Below are positions 44,780 to 56,160 of a stretch of DNA of 64,000 nucleotides, one piece after another. Numbering within the stretch: the first letter of the stretch is position 1; every line of letters starts with the position of its first letter. Under the pieces are notes generated by a model. It made no database searches. It was not told where the DNA came from and saw nothing but the letters and a program-made list of their open reading frames with translations. This DNA comes from Inia geoffrensis (Eukaryota; Chordata; Mammalia; Artiodactyla; Iniidae). A program made the translations under genes and the position numbers. The DNA lies in assembly GCA_036417435.1 (NCBI GenBank), contig CM070903.1:62658001-62722000 (forward strand). Reading direction: 5' to 3'.

Positions 44780-45660
44780 ATTCTTTCATTTATTCAACAT
44801 GTAATTTTTGAATATCTCATATAGGCCATTCCCTGTGCTAGGAGCTAAGGACACAGCTATGAATAATTCAGACTATACCACTGTATGTATGTTTCCAGGT
44901 ACATAGATACTTTGCTATGGGCCCAGCACTGTACCAGCTAATATAGGACTGCCAGAGAAATGTAATTCATTTTGCCCAATATTTATAAGCAACTAGTACA
45001 CGAGTAAGTGCTGTAGGAACTACAAGGGTTTACAAAGGTGTAGGTGCTACCCTCAAGGAGTTTACATATAGTGGCAAGAAGGTTCCCAGCTCTTATAACC
45101 CAATTAAGCCAATAAGATGTATGTACACAAAATAGTTTGGGAATAATACAAATAATAATGTGAATTACAGACGGTATTGCAATTAGAAGAGGGAAAATGT
45201 TCTTCAAGTACTATTTAGATTAGGTTTCAGGATGAAACCTGGGATGGCTATTGAAAAATGCAAGGCAGGACTTCCCTGGTGATACAGTGGTTAAGAATCT
45301 GCCTGCCAATGCAGGGGACATGGGTTCAAGCCCTGGTCCGGGACGATCCCACATGCTGTGGAACAACTAAGCCCATGTGCCACAACTACTGAGCCTGCAC
45401 TCTAGAGCCCACGTGCCTAGAGCCCATGCTCCGCAACAAGAGAAGCCACAGCGATGAAAAGCCTGAGCACCGCAACGAAGGGTAGTCCCCGCTCACAGCA
45501 ACTAGAGAAAACCTGCGTGCAGCAACGAAGACCCAACGCAGCCAAAAATATATTAATTAATTAATTTTTTAAAAAAGAAAAATGCAAGGCATATTTATGA
45601 TAGTCTTTAGGAAGGAGGCATTTTCAAGTGGATAGTTTAAAAAATGAAGGAAGAAAAGTA
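44780..45660 (-). repeat. L2 relic, antisense, split by a SINE
   Basis: TCATTTATTCAACATG, CCATTCCCTGTGCTAGGAGC, and CTACCCTCAAGGAGTTTACATATAG are antisense L2. The remainder (ATATTTATGATAG, GGAAGGAGGCATTTTC) follows the SINE at 45592. Confidence 0.6.
45253..45591 (+). mobile_element. CHR-type SINE, long form
   Basis: ACTTCCCTGGTGATACAGTGG head, B box GGTTCAAGCC near 45324, CACAACTACTGAGCC body, and a CAGCAACGAAGACCC end with an AT-rich tail. The target duplication GAAAAATGCAAGGCA is perfect at 45253-45267 and 45577-45591. Inserted in the L2 relic. Confidence 0.95.
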
Positions 45661-46294
45661 AAGATTTAGAAATTTGGAAGCCATTGAGTTTCTTTATAAG
45701 AAAATATGTAGTTAGACACATTAGAAAATAAACTGCAAGAGAGACCTGTGTCCAAATTATAGTTTAAAAGAGCAACTTTTAAATGGAATGGAATGTTTAA
45801 AATGTAGGAGGGCCAATAGCCCATTTCTTTATAGGGGCTTTGAAGATGTCTGATCCACATCTCCAGGTGTAATAAGGGCCAGTCTATTGGAAAGAGAGAG
45901 GTTTAGAGGTCAGAAGACCTGGGGTTTCGCTTCTCAATACCTTGCCCAAGTTATCATGTGATAATGAACATCACAGACCTCACTTCCTTTTCTGGTAAGA
46001 GAACAAATGATTTCATTTCTACCACTGTCTCAGCAAGCATGTGATTATCCCCAGGCCACATTCTTCACCCCCTCCATGCCATCCCAAGAGAATTTCATAC
46101 ATCCAGCATGACTGCCTCTCATGGAGCTTGGAAATCAAGATGCTATGTCTCTCTGGCATGGTTACTTATAAAGCCTCACAAAATACCTACAACAACCATG
46201 AGTCCTGAATTTTCCAGGATAATTCTGCTTTCAAATATTCTGTCACAAATTCTCCCTAAGTACATTTTTTGCTCAATGTAATCAAGTGGGGAAT
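45661..46294. other. unassigned sequence
   Basis: No repeat or gene recognised, although GAGAGGTTTAGAGGTCAGAAG near 45896 could begin a MIR-like fragment. Confidence 0.35.
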
Positions 46295-46475
46295 AATTAA
46301 ACTTTGAAACCAGATGGATGTGTTCAAATCATCAGACAATTTACCAATCCTCTCTGAAACTTAATTTCCAGGTTGGAAAAATGAAGATAATGCTTACTTT
46401 ATAGAATTATTGTAAAGATTATGGATAACGTATGTAAAGCCTAGCACAGTACTACACAAGGAGTAAGCCCAAATA
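46295..46475 (+). repeat. MIR relic
   Basis: AAACCAGATGGATGTGTTC, CCTCTCTGAAACTTAATTTCC, AAAATGAAGATAATGC and TAAAGCCTAGCACAGTACTAC follow MIR order. Confidence 0.7.
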
Positions 46476-46919
46476 AAAGGTAGATTATGTAGCCATATGT
46501 AGTTACATAAAATATATGCTTCATATATATGTATACATGTATATTTTTCCTCTTAACCACTTTATCTATGCTGTAATTTTCCATTCGGTTGTGCTCAGTG
46601 CCCACTCACTTTCAATGAGGCTTCTATTCACTTTTCCACACCCTTTTCTTTACCCCTTTTCATTCTGTACAATCAGATCTGTCATGGAAAGGTCACACAT
46701 GCCATGAATGAAGGTAAAGAAGCCTATGTAGCAGTATCTTTCCTCCTCCCCCTACTCATTGCCATCTGTGCCCCCAAGAAAGAAACTAAGTCTAAGCATA
46801 ACTAAATTAGCTTGATTTTTCTTTCTCTACTTCCCTTTTTTATGGGGCATGAGAATGAAATTATGTTTATAGTAGGTGCTCTATAAATTAAATAGGTGAA
46901 TGACCAAAACATAACACCA
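46476..46919. other. unassigned sequence
   Basis: Nothing recognised except a possible sense L2 end at about 46870 (AGTAGGTGCTCTATAAATTA). Confidence 0.35.
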
Positions 46920-47090
46920 TCTTCATTTACTAACTCATAGAGCACAGTTGGTCTCCGACTGTGTGTCAGTCACTGTAATATGCATGAGGTGGCCAAAACA
47001 AAAAGTGATGCACCTTTGAAAGCTCACATTCCAGTGGGAGAGTCAGATAAATATAATACAATGTGATAAGATTTAAAAGGGAAATATATA
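46920..47090 (-). repeat. L2 3' end relic, antisense
   Basis: GTGTGTCAGTCACTGTAATATG, GGTGGCCAAAACAAAAAG, and CACATTCCAGTGGGAGAGTC fit the antisense L2 end. Confidence 0.5.
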
Positions 47091-47094
47091 ATTA

Positions 47095-47480
47095 AGCTAA
47101 CTGTAGCTGCTGTAACAAGAAAAAGTGCATAATTGTTCAAATATGATAAACATTTCTCATTCATATAAAGTCTGAAATGGGTGACTGATCAGAGGGTGAA
47201 TTTGCCTTGAAGAGATGGTTCAGGGGACCTGGCTCCTTCCTTCTCCTAGGCTACACCATCTCCTAGGTCTAGTAGTTACCAGCAGAAAGGAAAGGAGCAC
47301 ACACATCACTCTGCTCACATTCCATTGGCTATAAGGTAGTCAAATGGCCATGCTTAACTGCAAGGGAAACTGGGAAATGTTGCCGTGCTCTATGCTGGGG
47401 AAGAGGAGGAATCAGATGTGCTGATCAGCTGGCTAGACTCTACCACAAGAGGTAAGTCCAGAGCGCTGCTGGACCATGAG
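47095..47480 (+). repeat. second copy of the unnamed repeat seen at 18735
   Basis: AGCTAACTGTAGCTGCTGTAACAAG, GGGGACCTGGCTCCTTCC, CTCACATTCCATTGGC, CAAATGGCCATGCTTAACTGC, and GAAACTGGGAAATG form a fuller copy, ending in the characteristic 'goes to a TGGGAAATG' part. Confidence 0.5.
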
Positions 47481-47624
47481 TTTCCGAAGTTGTGCAAAGC
47501 TTTTGAAGTCCTTGCCAGGAGTGGGAGTAGAAGTAGGGTAGGGTGGGAAGTATCATAAGGTTACTTTTATTCCAAAAAGATATATTAAATACTTACATCC
47601 TGCCAGTCATTATATTATATATTA

Positions 47625-47775
47625 ATCAGAATCAGCTGCTGCCTTTAGGGAATTTGTAGTCTAGGATCTTGAACCAGGAACCTCAGCAGCACTGGGGAAG
47701 TTACTGGAGACACACGCCAAGTGAATCAGAGCTGATTCGTATGTACATGAAGGTTTGAAAAGTACTGGTCTGGAA
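47625..47775 (+). mobile_element. possible MER5-like hAT relic
   Basis: AGTTACTGGAGACACACGCC, then AGGTTTGAAAAGTACTGG, resembles the right end of a MER5 element. Weak. Confidence 0.35.
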
Positions 47776-50344
47776 CATTTAATAGGTACTCCTCTCAGAG
47801 AACGTTGTTCTAAGTCCCAGAGATTTGAAAGAGCTTTAAATCCCACTAGGAGGAAAGCCTGTGTAGGAGGCTGGTGGGCATGGGAAGGGCTGCTGGAGAG
47901 AAAGAAACTGATTGGAAGCCCAAGGTACATCACTATGGGTGGGCTAATGGGGCTTTCTGGACAGGGCATCAATACCCACCAGCTTGCACACAACCAACTC
48001 ATCAATGTCCTCACGAAGATCTATGTTACATGTGTCTACACTCTTCCACATGATTACTTATGTGTCCCCAAACATAATATTGTAGCTAACCCTTCACACA
48101 CTTGAAAGTTATAAGCACTGATGAATTAGAAGGGTTTTCTGTATACTGGCGGGGGGCGGGGGGCGGACACAACCCTTCCATGCAAAGCAGTTACTCAGAA
48201 GTCCTGCCCTGAATATTTTGTATCTGAATATAACATCAGAAACATAAATGCTGAATAAAATCTCATATTTTCTAATGTAGGCGTGTGTATAGAATCTCTA
48301 ACATGCTCTGACACAAATACATTTATAAATGTATTTAAAATCTGACAAATTTGGACTGGAATTCATGCCAGCTCTACTAGGTTAGGACTTATGACTTCAT
48401 TTGCCTTGGAAGTGTCTTATATGTTTAACTACTTCACCACTATTCATTTTTTCTTCTAGACCCTCTCTCTTCTTCTCTCTTTTCTTCCCTTGCCTCCTCT
48501 TCCTTGCAGGAAAGCACTCTTGCTCTTTTGACATCTGGAACATTTTCCTTGGTAAACAGAATGGCTGAAAAACTGAGGTCTAAGCAGACAGTATAACCTG
48601 GAGTAAGAAGAGATGGCTTAGAATTTATAATCAGAAGCCTATTTCAGCTTCCTTCATAGGACTGTTGAAATTCTTTTCAGGGGTGTCTTGACTGCCTTGA
48701 AATTGAATGTCATTAAGGATTTTTTTTGCCCTCTCTTGTTTCCTTGGCAACAGGTTGGTGAGGCAGCAGCTGAAATCCACTGTCTCCCTGGAGATACTGG
48801 TGTGGGCAATTTGCAAACCACTGGTAATGTCTGTGATGGATACTGAACTTGACCAAATCTTTTCATTCCAGTCCTGCTCTATATACATAAAGAGATCAAC
48901 CTAATAGAAGAATGGTTTTACAGTATAATTTTTGGCATGACTATCAGTGAGGAAAATATTCATCCTGCTTTTTAAAATAGCTTACCTTTGCACATAAAAC
49001 TTAATACTGAGCTCTTGAAATGTAGAAGTTTCAGATAACTGTATACATCAATTCAGTGACAGAGTAATATATTACAATTGTTCTGTGTTAATATAAAGTC
49101 TGAGAGAAAGGGGCAAGGGATCAGGGGTCAGGTTCCTCTCCTCTGGATTTATGTCAGGCATGTGGTCCTCCTTGGGCAGCCACATCCAACAGGCACTCTC
49201 CATCCCTTGTCTGAAACAAATTATGCCTGTGATTTGCAGAGAAAGTGTGGACAGACTGTAAGTGGATATCATCTGTCGGTGTTCTCCTCTAGAAGACAAG
49301 GGAAAGGGAGCAAGTAGAGGAGAAAAGTCAGCTGGGATGGGAGCACAGCTTAAGGTGGCCAGAGGGACAGACAGAGATGGCTATTGAAGTTGCAGATGGA
49401 TAAGGATGTAGGGATATATGTGGACCTACAACCAAAGAGGGAATGGCCTAGATGCTGAAGGAGAATGAATGAAGGCTTTATGTAAACATGATAAACAGAG
49501 GGAGACCCAGTTGAAAGCCATACGATTAGTGCAACATGTGAGCAGAGAAGATGGACTTAGACAAGAGAAAAATGACAATTGAATTCAATTAAAAAGAAAA
49601 GTTTAGAATGGAATTGGTTTACTCTTTAAATAACTGAATCCTACCAACTGCTGAATTTATGTTGGGAATAGATCCAGAGAAAAAGACAACCAGAAAGAGA
49701 AGGTGTTTAACCTGAAGATTAATGCAGAGGAAAAGAATGATGAGAATATATAGTGAGTGTGGGGACTGGGTTCTCGCTGAGAGACAGGTAGGTGAGATGA
49801 TGTAAAGGAGAAATAGGAAAAGGAAAAGACGAAGTCAGGTGGACAAGAATACTGGTCATGAACTGTCAAAGGAAAGAAAGTACCTAATATGGGCAACTAA
49901 ACTGAAGAAAAATATACACTAAACATATAACAAACATATTTAGTAAACACGTACTAACTAGGTAATAGTTACTATGAAGCATGCTAAGAAGTATTATAAA
50001 AATTATAGACTTTTTATTGCATACATGAATATTCTAGGCTTCTGAATATTCTAGGTGATGAGTTCCTTTCGAAGTCTAGAAAACTGTGCAGGTGACTTGC
50101 TTTTTGTCCTCCCAGTGCTGGTGGTCCATTCAGAGAGTAAGGAATAAATGTCTTGGGAAAAGGCATGTCGTACAGTAGTGTTTTTAAAGAACATGCTCAC
50201 TGGCCTGACCTTTTGCTCCCTCCAGTACAGCCAAATGAATCAACACTGTAGTTTTGATTGACTCATGCTAAGGCAGAGCACATAGTGTAGGAAAATGAAG
50301 TATAAAAAGAAAGAGCAGTCAGAGAATTCTCTTAACTGATGTGC
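47776..50344. other. unassigned sequence
   Basis: Contains a G-rich tract at 48149-48167 and several ORFs below 120 codons, including an opposed pair (47661-48014 minus, 47755-48105 plus). None has a recognisable motif. Confidence 0.35.
48149..48167 (+). other. G-rich tract
   Basis: GGCGGGGGGCGGGGGGCGG, three CpG-separated G runs in an otherwise AT-rich area. Confidence 0.8.
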
Positions 50345-50580
50345 TTAGTGGTTAATTATTGCACTGGCTTTAGAGTCGGGTAGCCTGTGCTACGTTGGAA
50401 TCACTAATACAGCTTTTAACAGCTGGATGACATTGAAGGAGGTAATTCATTTTTCCAGGCAGCAGCATTTCTCTCTCTAAAATGTTGATCAAAAAATAAT
50501 ATCTACCTAAAAAGGCTATCTTGGATTAAATCAGAAAATGCGTGTAGAGCTTTTCACACAGTTTTTGACACATGAAGAAA
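50345..50580 (+). repeat. MIR relic, near complete
   Basis: CTTAGTGGTTAATTATTGCACTGG (A-box side), TTAGAGTCGGGTAGCCTG, AACAGCTGGATGACATTG, and AAATGCGTGTAGAGC follow MIR order. Confidence 0.7.
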
Positions 50581-51296
50581 CCTTAGCTATTATTTTTTAG
50601 GACGGTCAACATACTTGACTAATCAAACTAACTGTGAAACCCAAATTCACTCTTAATTTTAACATCTGGATGGGGCAGCTATGTTGAAGTAAATATCTCA
50701 TTTCCAATTCTTTATCTGATAGTACCTCTGACTCTACCTTTATATGCACAGCTGGGCTTGCTAATGCCTTCAAAATCAGTCAATTTATTAATATTAAAAT
50801 ATTAGATAATGATAGACAAATTATTTTTCTTCTATCTTCCTTTGGATATTTCCCTTCTAAAAACAGTATTTGAATTTACTTAATTCAGTGAATTTAAGTT
50901 ATGCTAAATTTAGAGAAGCTCTATCTTTTTAATCAAATGATGATACATTATACAGATTCACTGATAATTTTCAAATCATTTAAAAATGCTGCCTCTGATA
51001 TTCTTTCTCTGTTTTTCCTCTCTCTCCCTCTCTCTCTTTTTCTCTCTGTAATCTATATGGATATTTTTGAAATGAAAAAGGAATGGAATTAAATTCATCT
51101 AGGCCAAGTATCTTTTAATGTAGAGCAGAGGTCAACTACTTGATAAAATGGGGTAAAATGTTCTAGGTCATGCTGGCGCCATCAGCAGCAGTAGAACATG
51201 AAGATAAAACAGGTTGTTTGAACCAGGAGAGAAAAGCAGAGCCCATGGGAAAGTGAACAGACCAAAAAGCGGTGATGATTCTACAAGAGGATAGAA
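50581..51296. other. unassigned sequence
   Basis: A CT-rich block lies at about 51005-51050. No gene recognised. Confidence 0.4.
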
Positions 51297-51881
51297 ATGG
51301 GTACAACCAACTGTTGGGTGATGAGGGAGACTGGCCTCTCCCTAACGGAAAGGAAAGAGCATAAGGATAGCTTGAGCATCAAGTGGATCAAAACCAGAAG
51401 TCCAGGCAGACAAGCAAGGCTAAGGAACCCACAAGAGGAGCAGGCTCAGAAGTGGGTCAGGAAGCCTAGTAGACAAGGAGGAACATCAAGAATAAGCCCA
51501 ACAACCAGGGAACGATTTGTCTCTTGGTTCTGCTGTGGGTTCTGTTTCACCAATGAGTTTCTTAGAGATTTTAGTTGGGAAAGAAATCCATCATGTGAGC
51601 AGTCCAGAACTGGTAAGTTCCAGGAGAGATGTCAGTCACCTGACTGGAAAGAAGGAAAGAAGCGGTCACAGCTCAAGGTGGCGCCAACCCAAAACTTGTT
51701 TGATGCGTTAAATTCAGATGAATCACCAAGATCAGATGGCATCCACCCAATGACTTCTAAGAAATTTGAAGCTGCAGCTTTGGAACGCATGTCTAAAATG
51801 GACAGGTTGTTTTTAGACATCATTGCTGTGAAGGGAATTTTTGTTCTTTTTTTCTCCAAGATTCTCTCTACTTCTGGGTAA
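51297..51881 (+). other. unassigned 194-codon ORF
   Basis: This is the longest open frame outside the L1. It encodes a mainly charged protein (rich in K, R, S, E). A stretch of residues about 137-153 (NSDESPRSDGIHPMTSK) resembles the SxGPDGIHP motif of CR1/L2/L3-clade reverse transcriptases. No other RT motif follows, the upstream text is low complexity in charge, and no splice or promoter signals were found. Chance or an ancient LINE relic is likelier than a host gene. Confidence 0.2.
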
Positions 51882-52556
51882 AAATACCTCAAAATGTCCA
51901 CTATATTTTCAAACTTGTATTTTTCTATCCAAGGGAAAGTCTCTGCGGGGAGAGGTACTTGGTAACCAGAATTGCAGGGAGGCAATATGGGCCATGTTCA
52001 GGTGGCTCTGAGGAGAGCACCCTGACTTAAGCTGCTGGGGCACCCTGGGCCACAGTTAACAGGGACTGAGGGAAGCAGGGGTAAAGAGAAATTATAGGAG
52101 TGAATCAGGCACTGTGGGTACATGTTATAAAGCCTGGGAAACACATGACTACATAGTTAACCTTCCTCAGGGTTTACTTATTAATTCATAGACTTTATTT
52201 CCTTCCATTGACTTTACAGCTCAAATGGTTGGGTAAGCATGTCCTGTGTGGAAGGGACTCCATGATGGAAGTTGAAGGGAAGTAAAAGGTAGGACACGGT
52301 CCCGAAGGCAAACCCCTGAGCCCTCAATTAATGGGAAATCATAGAGCAAAAAAGCTGGGAAGTGTTTGGTTTGGGGGGTGCCTGGAACAGTTTAATCACC
52401 TGTGAAATTTTTTATATTTTTACATATGTCAACTCTTTATTTAATCCTTTGAGTGGAGTTTAGTCCTTTGGGGCACTACATTAGACTTTAAATCTAGTCA
52501 GCAAAATTTGTGTGTTTTGGCATTTTTATATTATGTTCAAGCTGAAAAATCAAGCC
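51882..52556. other. unassigned sequence
   Basis: No repeat or gene recognised. Confidence 0.4.
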
Positions 52557-52563
52557 ATATATA

Positions 52564-52604
<41 letters not shown>

Positions 52605-52608
52605 TTTT
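52557..52608. repeat. compound (TA)/(TG)/T microsatellite
   Basis: ATAT, GTGTGTGT, a long TA run, then a T run of about 13. Confidence 0.95.
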
Positions 52609-52982
52609 AAACCTTAATAGAAGTAGAGTTGAGGGAGTTTTCTGTCTTATAAGAGGAAAGGAATTGCTCCTTTAGGGCGAACTGGTCCCTTGTTCTACAA
52701 AACCCACCTAAATAACTCTGCAGTTACAGAAATACAAAACAAGAATCTATGCATTTTTCTTAAAAAAAAAAAAAAAGTGCAATGGAAGATAAACTTCTCT
52801 GTGAGAAACCAAGGGTTCAGCTTGGTGATGTGAATTATGATGTAGTTCTGGCCAGAAAAATATTGCTTCAAATGAGGTTGCTTTGGGGCCAGGCTGGGAT
52901 GGGAGTAAGGAGGATATTTATCTTCTCTATAGGGATTTTGACTACATCGCGCCTATAAATTCTTGCTCATAGTGCTGGTAAA

Positions 52983-52997
52983 TGTGTGTGTATGTAA

Positions 52998-53033
<36 letters not shown>

Positions 53034-53037
53034 GTGT
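52983..53037. repeat. (TG)n microsatellite
   Basis: About 18 uninterrupted TG units plus interrupted flanks; the minus-strand ORF over it is an artefact. Confidence 0.95.
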
Positions 53038-53194
53038 TTTCTTGGATCCTTCAGCCATTAAGCTGAGTCCTAGAAGCCTAAGAAGAACTACAGTTTGGAT
53101 TTTCCCTTCCCACAGTAAAACCATTTCAAGAAGATAACTAATTATAGCAAATCAGTGGAAATTCTATCTAGACTGTGCTCTTGATGACCTATAT

Positions 53195-53640
53195 TTTGAA
53201 TAATTTAAACTGATAAACAGAGTTACCAGTAACTCCACTACTAGGTATATATTGAAGAAAAATTAAAGCATATGGCCACATGAAATCTTGTATGTGAAGT
53301 TTCATAGCTGCATGATTCATAATAGCCCCAAAGTGGAAACAATCAAGGTGTTCATCAGCTAATGAATGAATAAACAAAATGTGGTGTAGCCATCCAGTGG
53401 AATCTAATTTGGCAATAAAAAAGAATGAAGCTCTGATACATGCTACAACATGGATGAACCTTGAAAATGTTATACTAAGTGAAATAAGCCAGCCACATAA
53501 GACCACATATTGTATGTTTTCATTTATGTGAAATGTTAAAAATGAGCAAATCTCTAGAGACAGAGTAGAGATAGTGGTTCCCAGGGAGTGTGGGGGATGG
53601 GAGGATTACTGTAATCTCACACATACTTGCAGGCTTAAGA
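53195..53640 (+). repeat. older L1 3' end
   Basis: AACTCCACTACTAGGTATATATTG, TTCATAATAGCCCCAAAGTGG, CAACATGGATGAACCTTG, AAGTGAAATAAGCCAGCCACA and AGTGGTTCCCAGGGAGTG follow the 3' part of ORF2 and 3'UTR of an L1MA/L1MB-type LINE. Confidence 0.85.
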
Positions 53641-53984
53641 AGCCCAATATTTATAACATGTGAGACGGTTAGACTCACAAAACACAAAAGTTTAAGACAG
53701 AGGCTTCCAAAATTAGCTCCCCATCATTTTCCATAAGAAGAAAACATCTTGGATGTCTTATGATTATATCTCCCTCCAACATTCTGTATGACTGTTTACT
53801 TGTCATTCTCAAACACGAGTTTATGGGCTTCTTGAGGAAAAAAAACTGTTGGATTTTTAGATTTTGAAACTTTGGAAGAAAATCTATTTAATAATCCAAA
53901 TGACTTCATGAGATGTAATGTTACATCCCTATACTTTATGCACTGATGGTGTGTCTGAGATGGACGAAGCTTTAAGCATCACAC
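53641..53984. other. unassigned sequence
   Basis: Nothing recognised. Confidence 0.4.
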
Positions 53985-54120
53985 AGTTTTATTTTTCAGA
54001 TGATGAGTCTGAGGCCAGAAAGTTGTAAAACTTGTCTTAGATCACAGAGACCAGTGCGAACCTGGGTGAGAACCCGTTTCTCAACCTCTAGCTCAGGACT
54101 CCTCCACCATATTACAGGGT
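53985..54120 (-). repeat. MIR relic, antisense
   Basis: TTTTCAGATGATGAGTCTGAGG, ACTTGTCTTAGATCACAGAG, and GAACCTGGGTGAGAACCCG follow antisense MIR. Confidence 0.7.
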
Positions 54121-54221
54121 CTTTCCATGGCTGTTGAACAACTACCTCTCACCCTGGCTGAAGAATCATTTTTAAGGGCCTACTTTTTAAATTCTTTCTT
54201 TCTTTTTTTTTTTTTTTTTTT

Positions 54222-54687
54222 GAAATATCAGTTTATTGGAGTGAGAATGATATTTGGTCTAAAATTAATCTTTGCTGGCCCAGCTGCTTTACCCAAAACT
54301 GTACTTCCTTTGGTCTTTTCCTGGAAATTAACATTTTCTCTCTCTTCCTTCCCAACGCCCAACCCTCCCCCCACCCCCAGAAAAAAGTAAAGCAAGTGAT
54401 GGAAAACTTCTACACATACTTCAGCACTGCTAAGCCCTGAAGAAAAAAAAAAAAACTAGTAGTAGATTTATAATGGCAAGATGGTGGTGTTAGCCAGAGC
54501 TTTCTATAGCCCTGTGGTAAAGGAGAACTTACATTGTGCAAAGTTTCAAATCCAAAGTGACAGGAAAGTTGTTTTCCCCACTTCTCATGCCACTCCTCCA
54601 ACCTACCATAGCAAATGTAGAAATTTCATTTTAAAAGTCTGATTTTCACCTTCTCCATCACCATGATTACCACTTTCCAGTCCCTTC
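54222..54687. other. unassigned sequence after a T run
   Basis: A T run at 54203-54221 precedes TATCAGTTTATTGGAGTG. No SINE or pseudogene body was identified. Confidence 0.35.
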
Positions 54688-54905
54688 TTTTTTTTTTTTT
54701 TTTTTTTTTTTACACCGTACGCGGGCCTCTCACTGCTGTGGCCTCTCCCGTTGCGGAGCACAGGCTCCAGATGCGCAGGCTCAGCGGCCATGGCTCACGG
54801 GCCCAGCCACTCCGCAGCATGTGGGATCTTCCTGGACCGGGGCACAAACCTGTGTCCCCCGCATCTGCAGGCGGACTCTCAACCACTGCGCCACCAGGGA
54901 AGCCC
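54688..54905 (-). mobile_element. CHR-type SINE, short form, antisense
   Basis: A T24 tail at 54688-54711, then the complement of the short form (GCGGGCCTCTCACTGC, CAGCGGCCATGGCTCACGG, CTCAACCACTGCGCCACC), ending GGGAAGCCC at 54905. B box in antisense near 54850 is decayed. No clear target duplication was found. Confidence 0.93.
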
Positions 54906-55835
54906 GGCCAATGCACTTTTAAGATTTTTGAAATATGTATCTATTATACATATATGTAAATATCTAACATTTTATATATAACATAGTATCTATTTCATAT
55001 ATGAATATTTATCTTACCTGTAATCACCAGGAGGCCTCTCAACAGCAGCATCAATCGGATTCACCAGAGAATCCAGAGGCTTCACTTTGGAGATGAATGT
55101 ACTTAGACAGCCACATATGGAAAGAGAGCCACTGCTGCTCCAAACAGATGAAATGGTACCCTGAGTATTTTTCCAAAGAGAAAGAAAAGAAAAGAAAAGA
55201 AAAGATATGGGGGTGGGAGCTAGAAGAGAATAAACACAGAGAGAGCACAAAGTTCAATGGACTCAATCTGAGCAGGGTTGGGGGAGGGGCCGGCGAGGAG
55301 ATTCACACCACCCTTGTCCATACTTTCTCCACATTCCCAGTGTCATCAGTATCTGGAGAAGTTTCAAAAATTTCAGACTCCTGGGCTCTACCCATGGCTC
55401 AGTGAACTTGAGAATGTCAAGTTGTTTCTTGTGCATCATCGAGTCACCAGAGCACCTAGGAGCTTGGAGAAGCTGTTGAATTTTCAGAATATGAAAAAGA
55501 AGCTGCCTCGTTATGTTGTGAAGGTGGTGACTCTACTTGCCGGAGACCCGCACCTGCTACGAGCTTGCTGCATAATGTGTGGGAAATGAGTGATTGTTTT
55601 TAACATCTTCATCCCTAAAACCAAAGTACATCATGCTCCCTCCTATGCCAAAGGAAAGGAAGATAAAGCAATTCGAGCACCTTGGTAAAAATAAAAATTA
55701 CGGATACAATAGGAGCTTCACATTTTATTTAGGTAAACCAAACATATAAGCCATGCTGTGCCTACTTTCACTGGTTTCCAGAACTGTGTCCCAGATAGGA
55801 GGTGATATAGACTTGGGGTATCTCTTCTCATACAG
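54906..55835. other. unassigned sequence with (AAAAG)n
   Basis: An (AAAAG)n run occupies 55175-55205. ORFs at 55097 and 55278 (about 100 codons each) have no recognisable motif. Confidence 0.4.
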
Positions 55836-56040
55836 TAGTGCTTCTTAAGGTATCCACAGGGTCCCTGCCTCAGTGTTTGCTATATGGGGGGTTGGTTGTT
55901 AAAAAAACAGATTCTCAGGCCCCACTCTACACCTATGGAATCATCATAATCTCTGAGCTGTGAGGTCTGGGTATCTGGTTTTTAATGAGCTCCCCAGGAG
56001 ATTTTTATGTGCAATGAAGTTTAAGAACTATTGCTCCGAA
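55836..56040 (+). mobile_element. MER5A-like hAT element
   Basis: AGTAGTGCTTCTTAAGG at the left, AACAGATTCTCAGGCCCCAC, TAATGAGCTCCCCAGGAG and GAAGTTTAAGAACTATTG at the right reproduce the MER5A layout. Confidence 0.7.
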
Positions 56041-56160
56041 CTGTAAGTCCCCTGGAACAGGAATGGAAATACATTCATCATTGTAGCCTTTTCAGTGTAT
56101 TGAATATAATAGGTGGCCAAATTAACATCTGTTGAGTAAATGAAGACATGAAGAAAGAAA
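56041..56160 (+). repeat. possible L2 3' end relic
   Basis: AGTCCCCTGGAACAGGAATGG then ACATCTGTTGAGTAAATG resembles the sense L2 end. Confidence 0.4.

Noticed and set aside
52942..53124. ORF with a run of TH repeats
   Set aside because: A translation of a TG/CA microsatellite.
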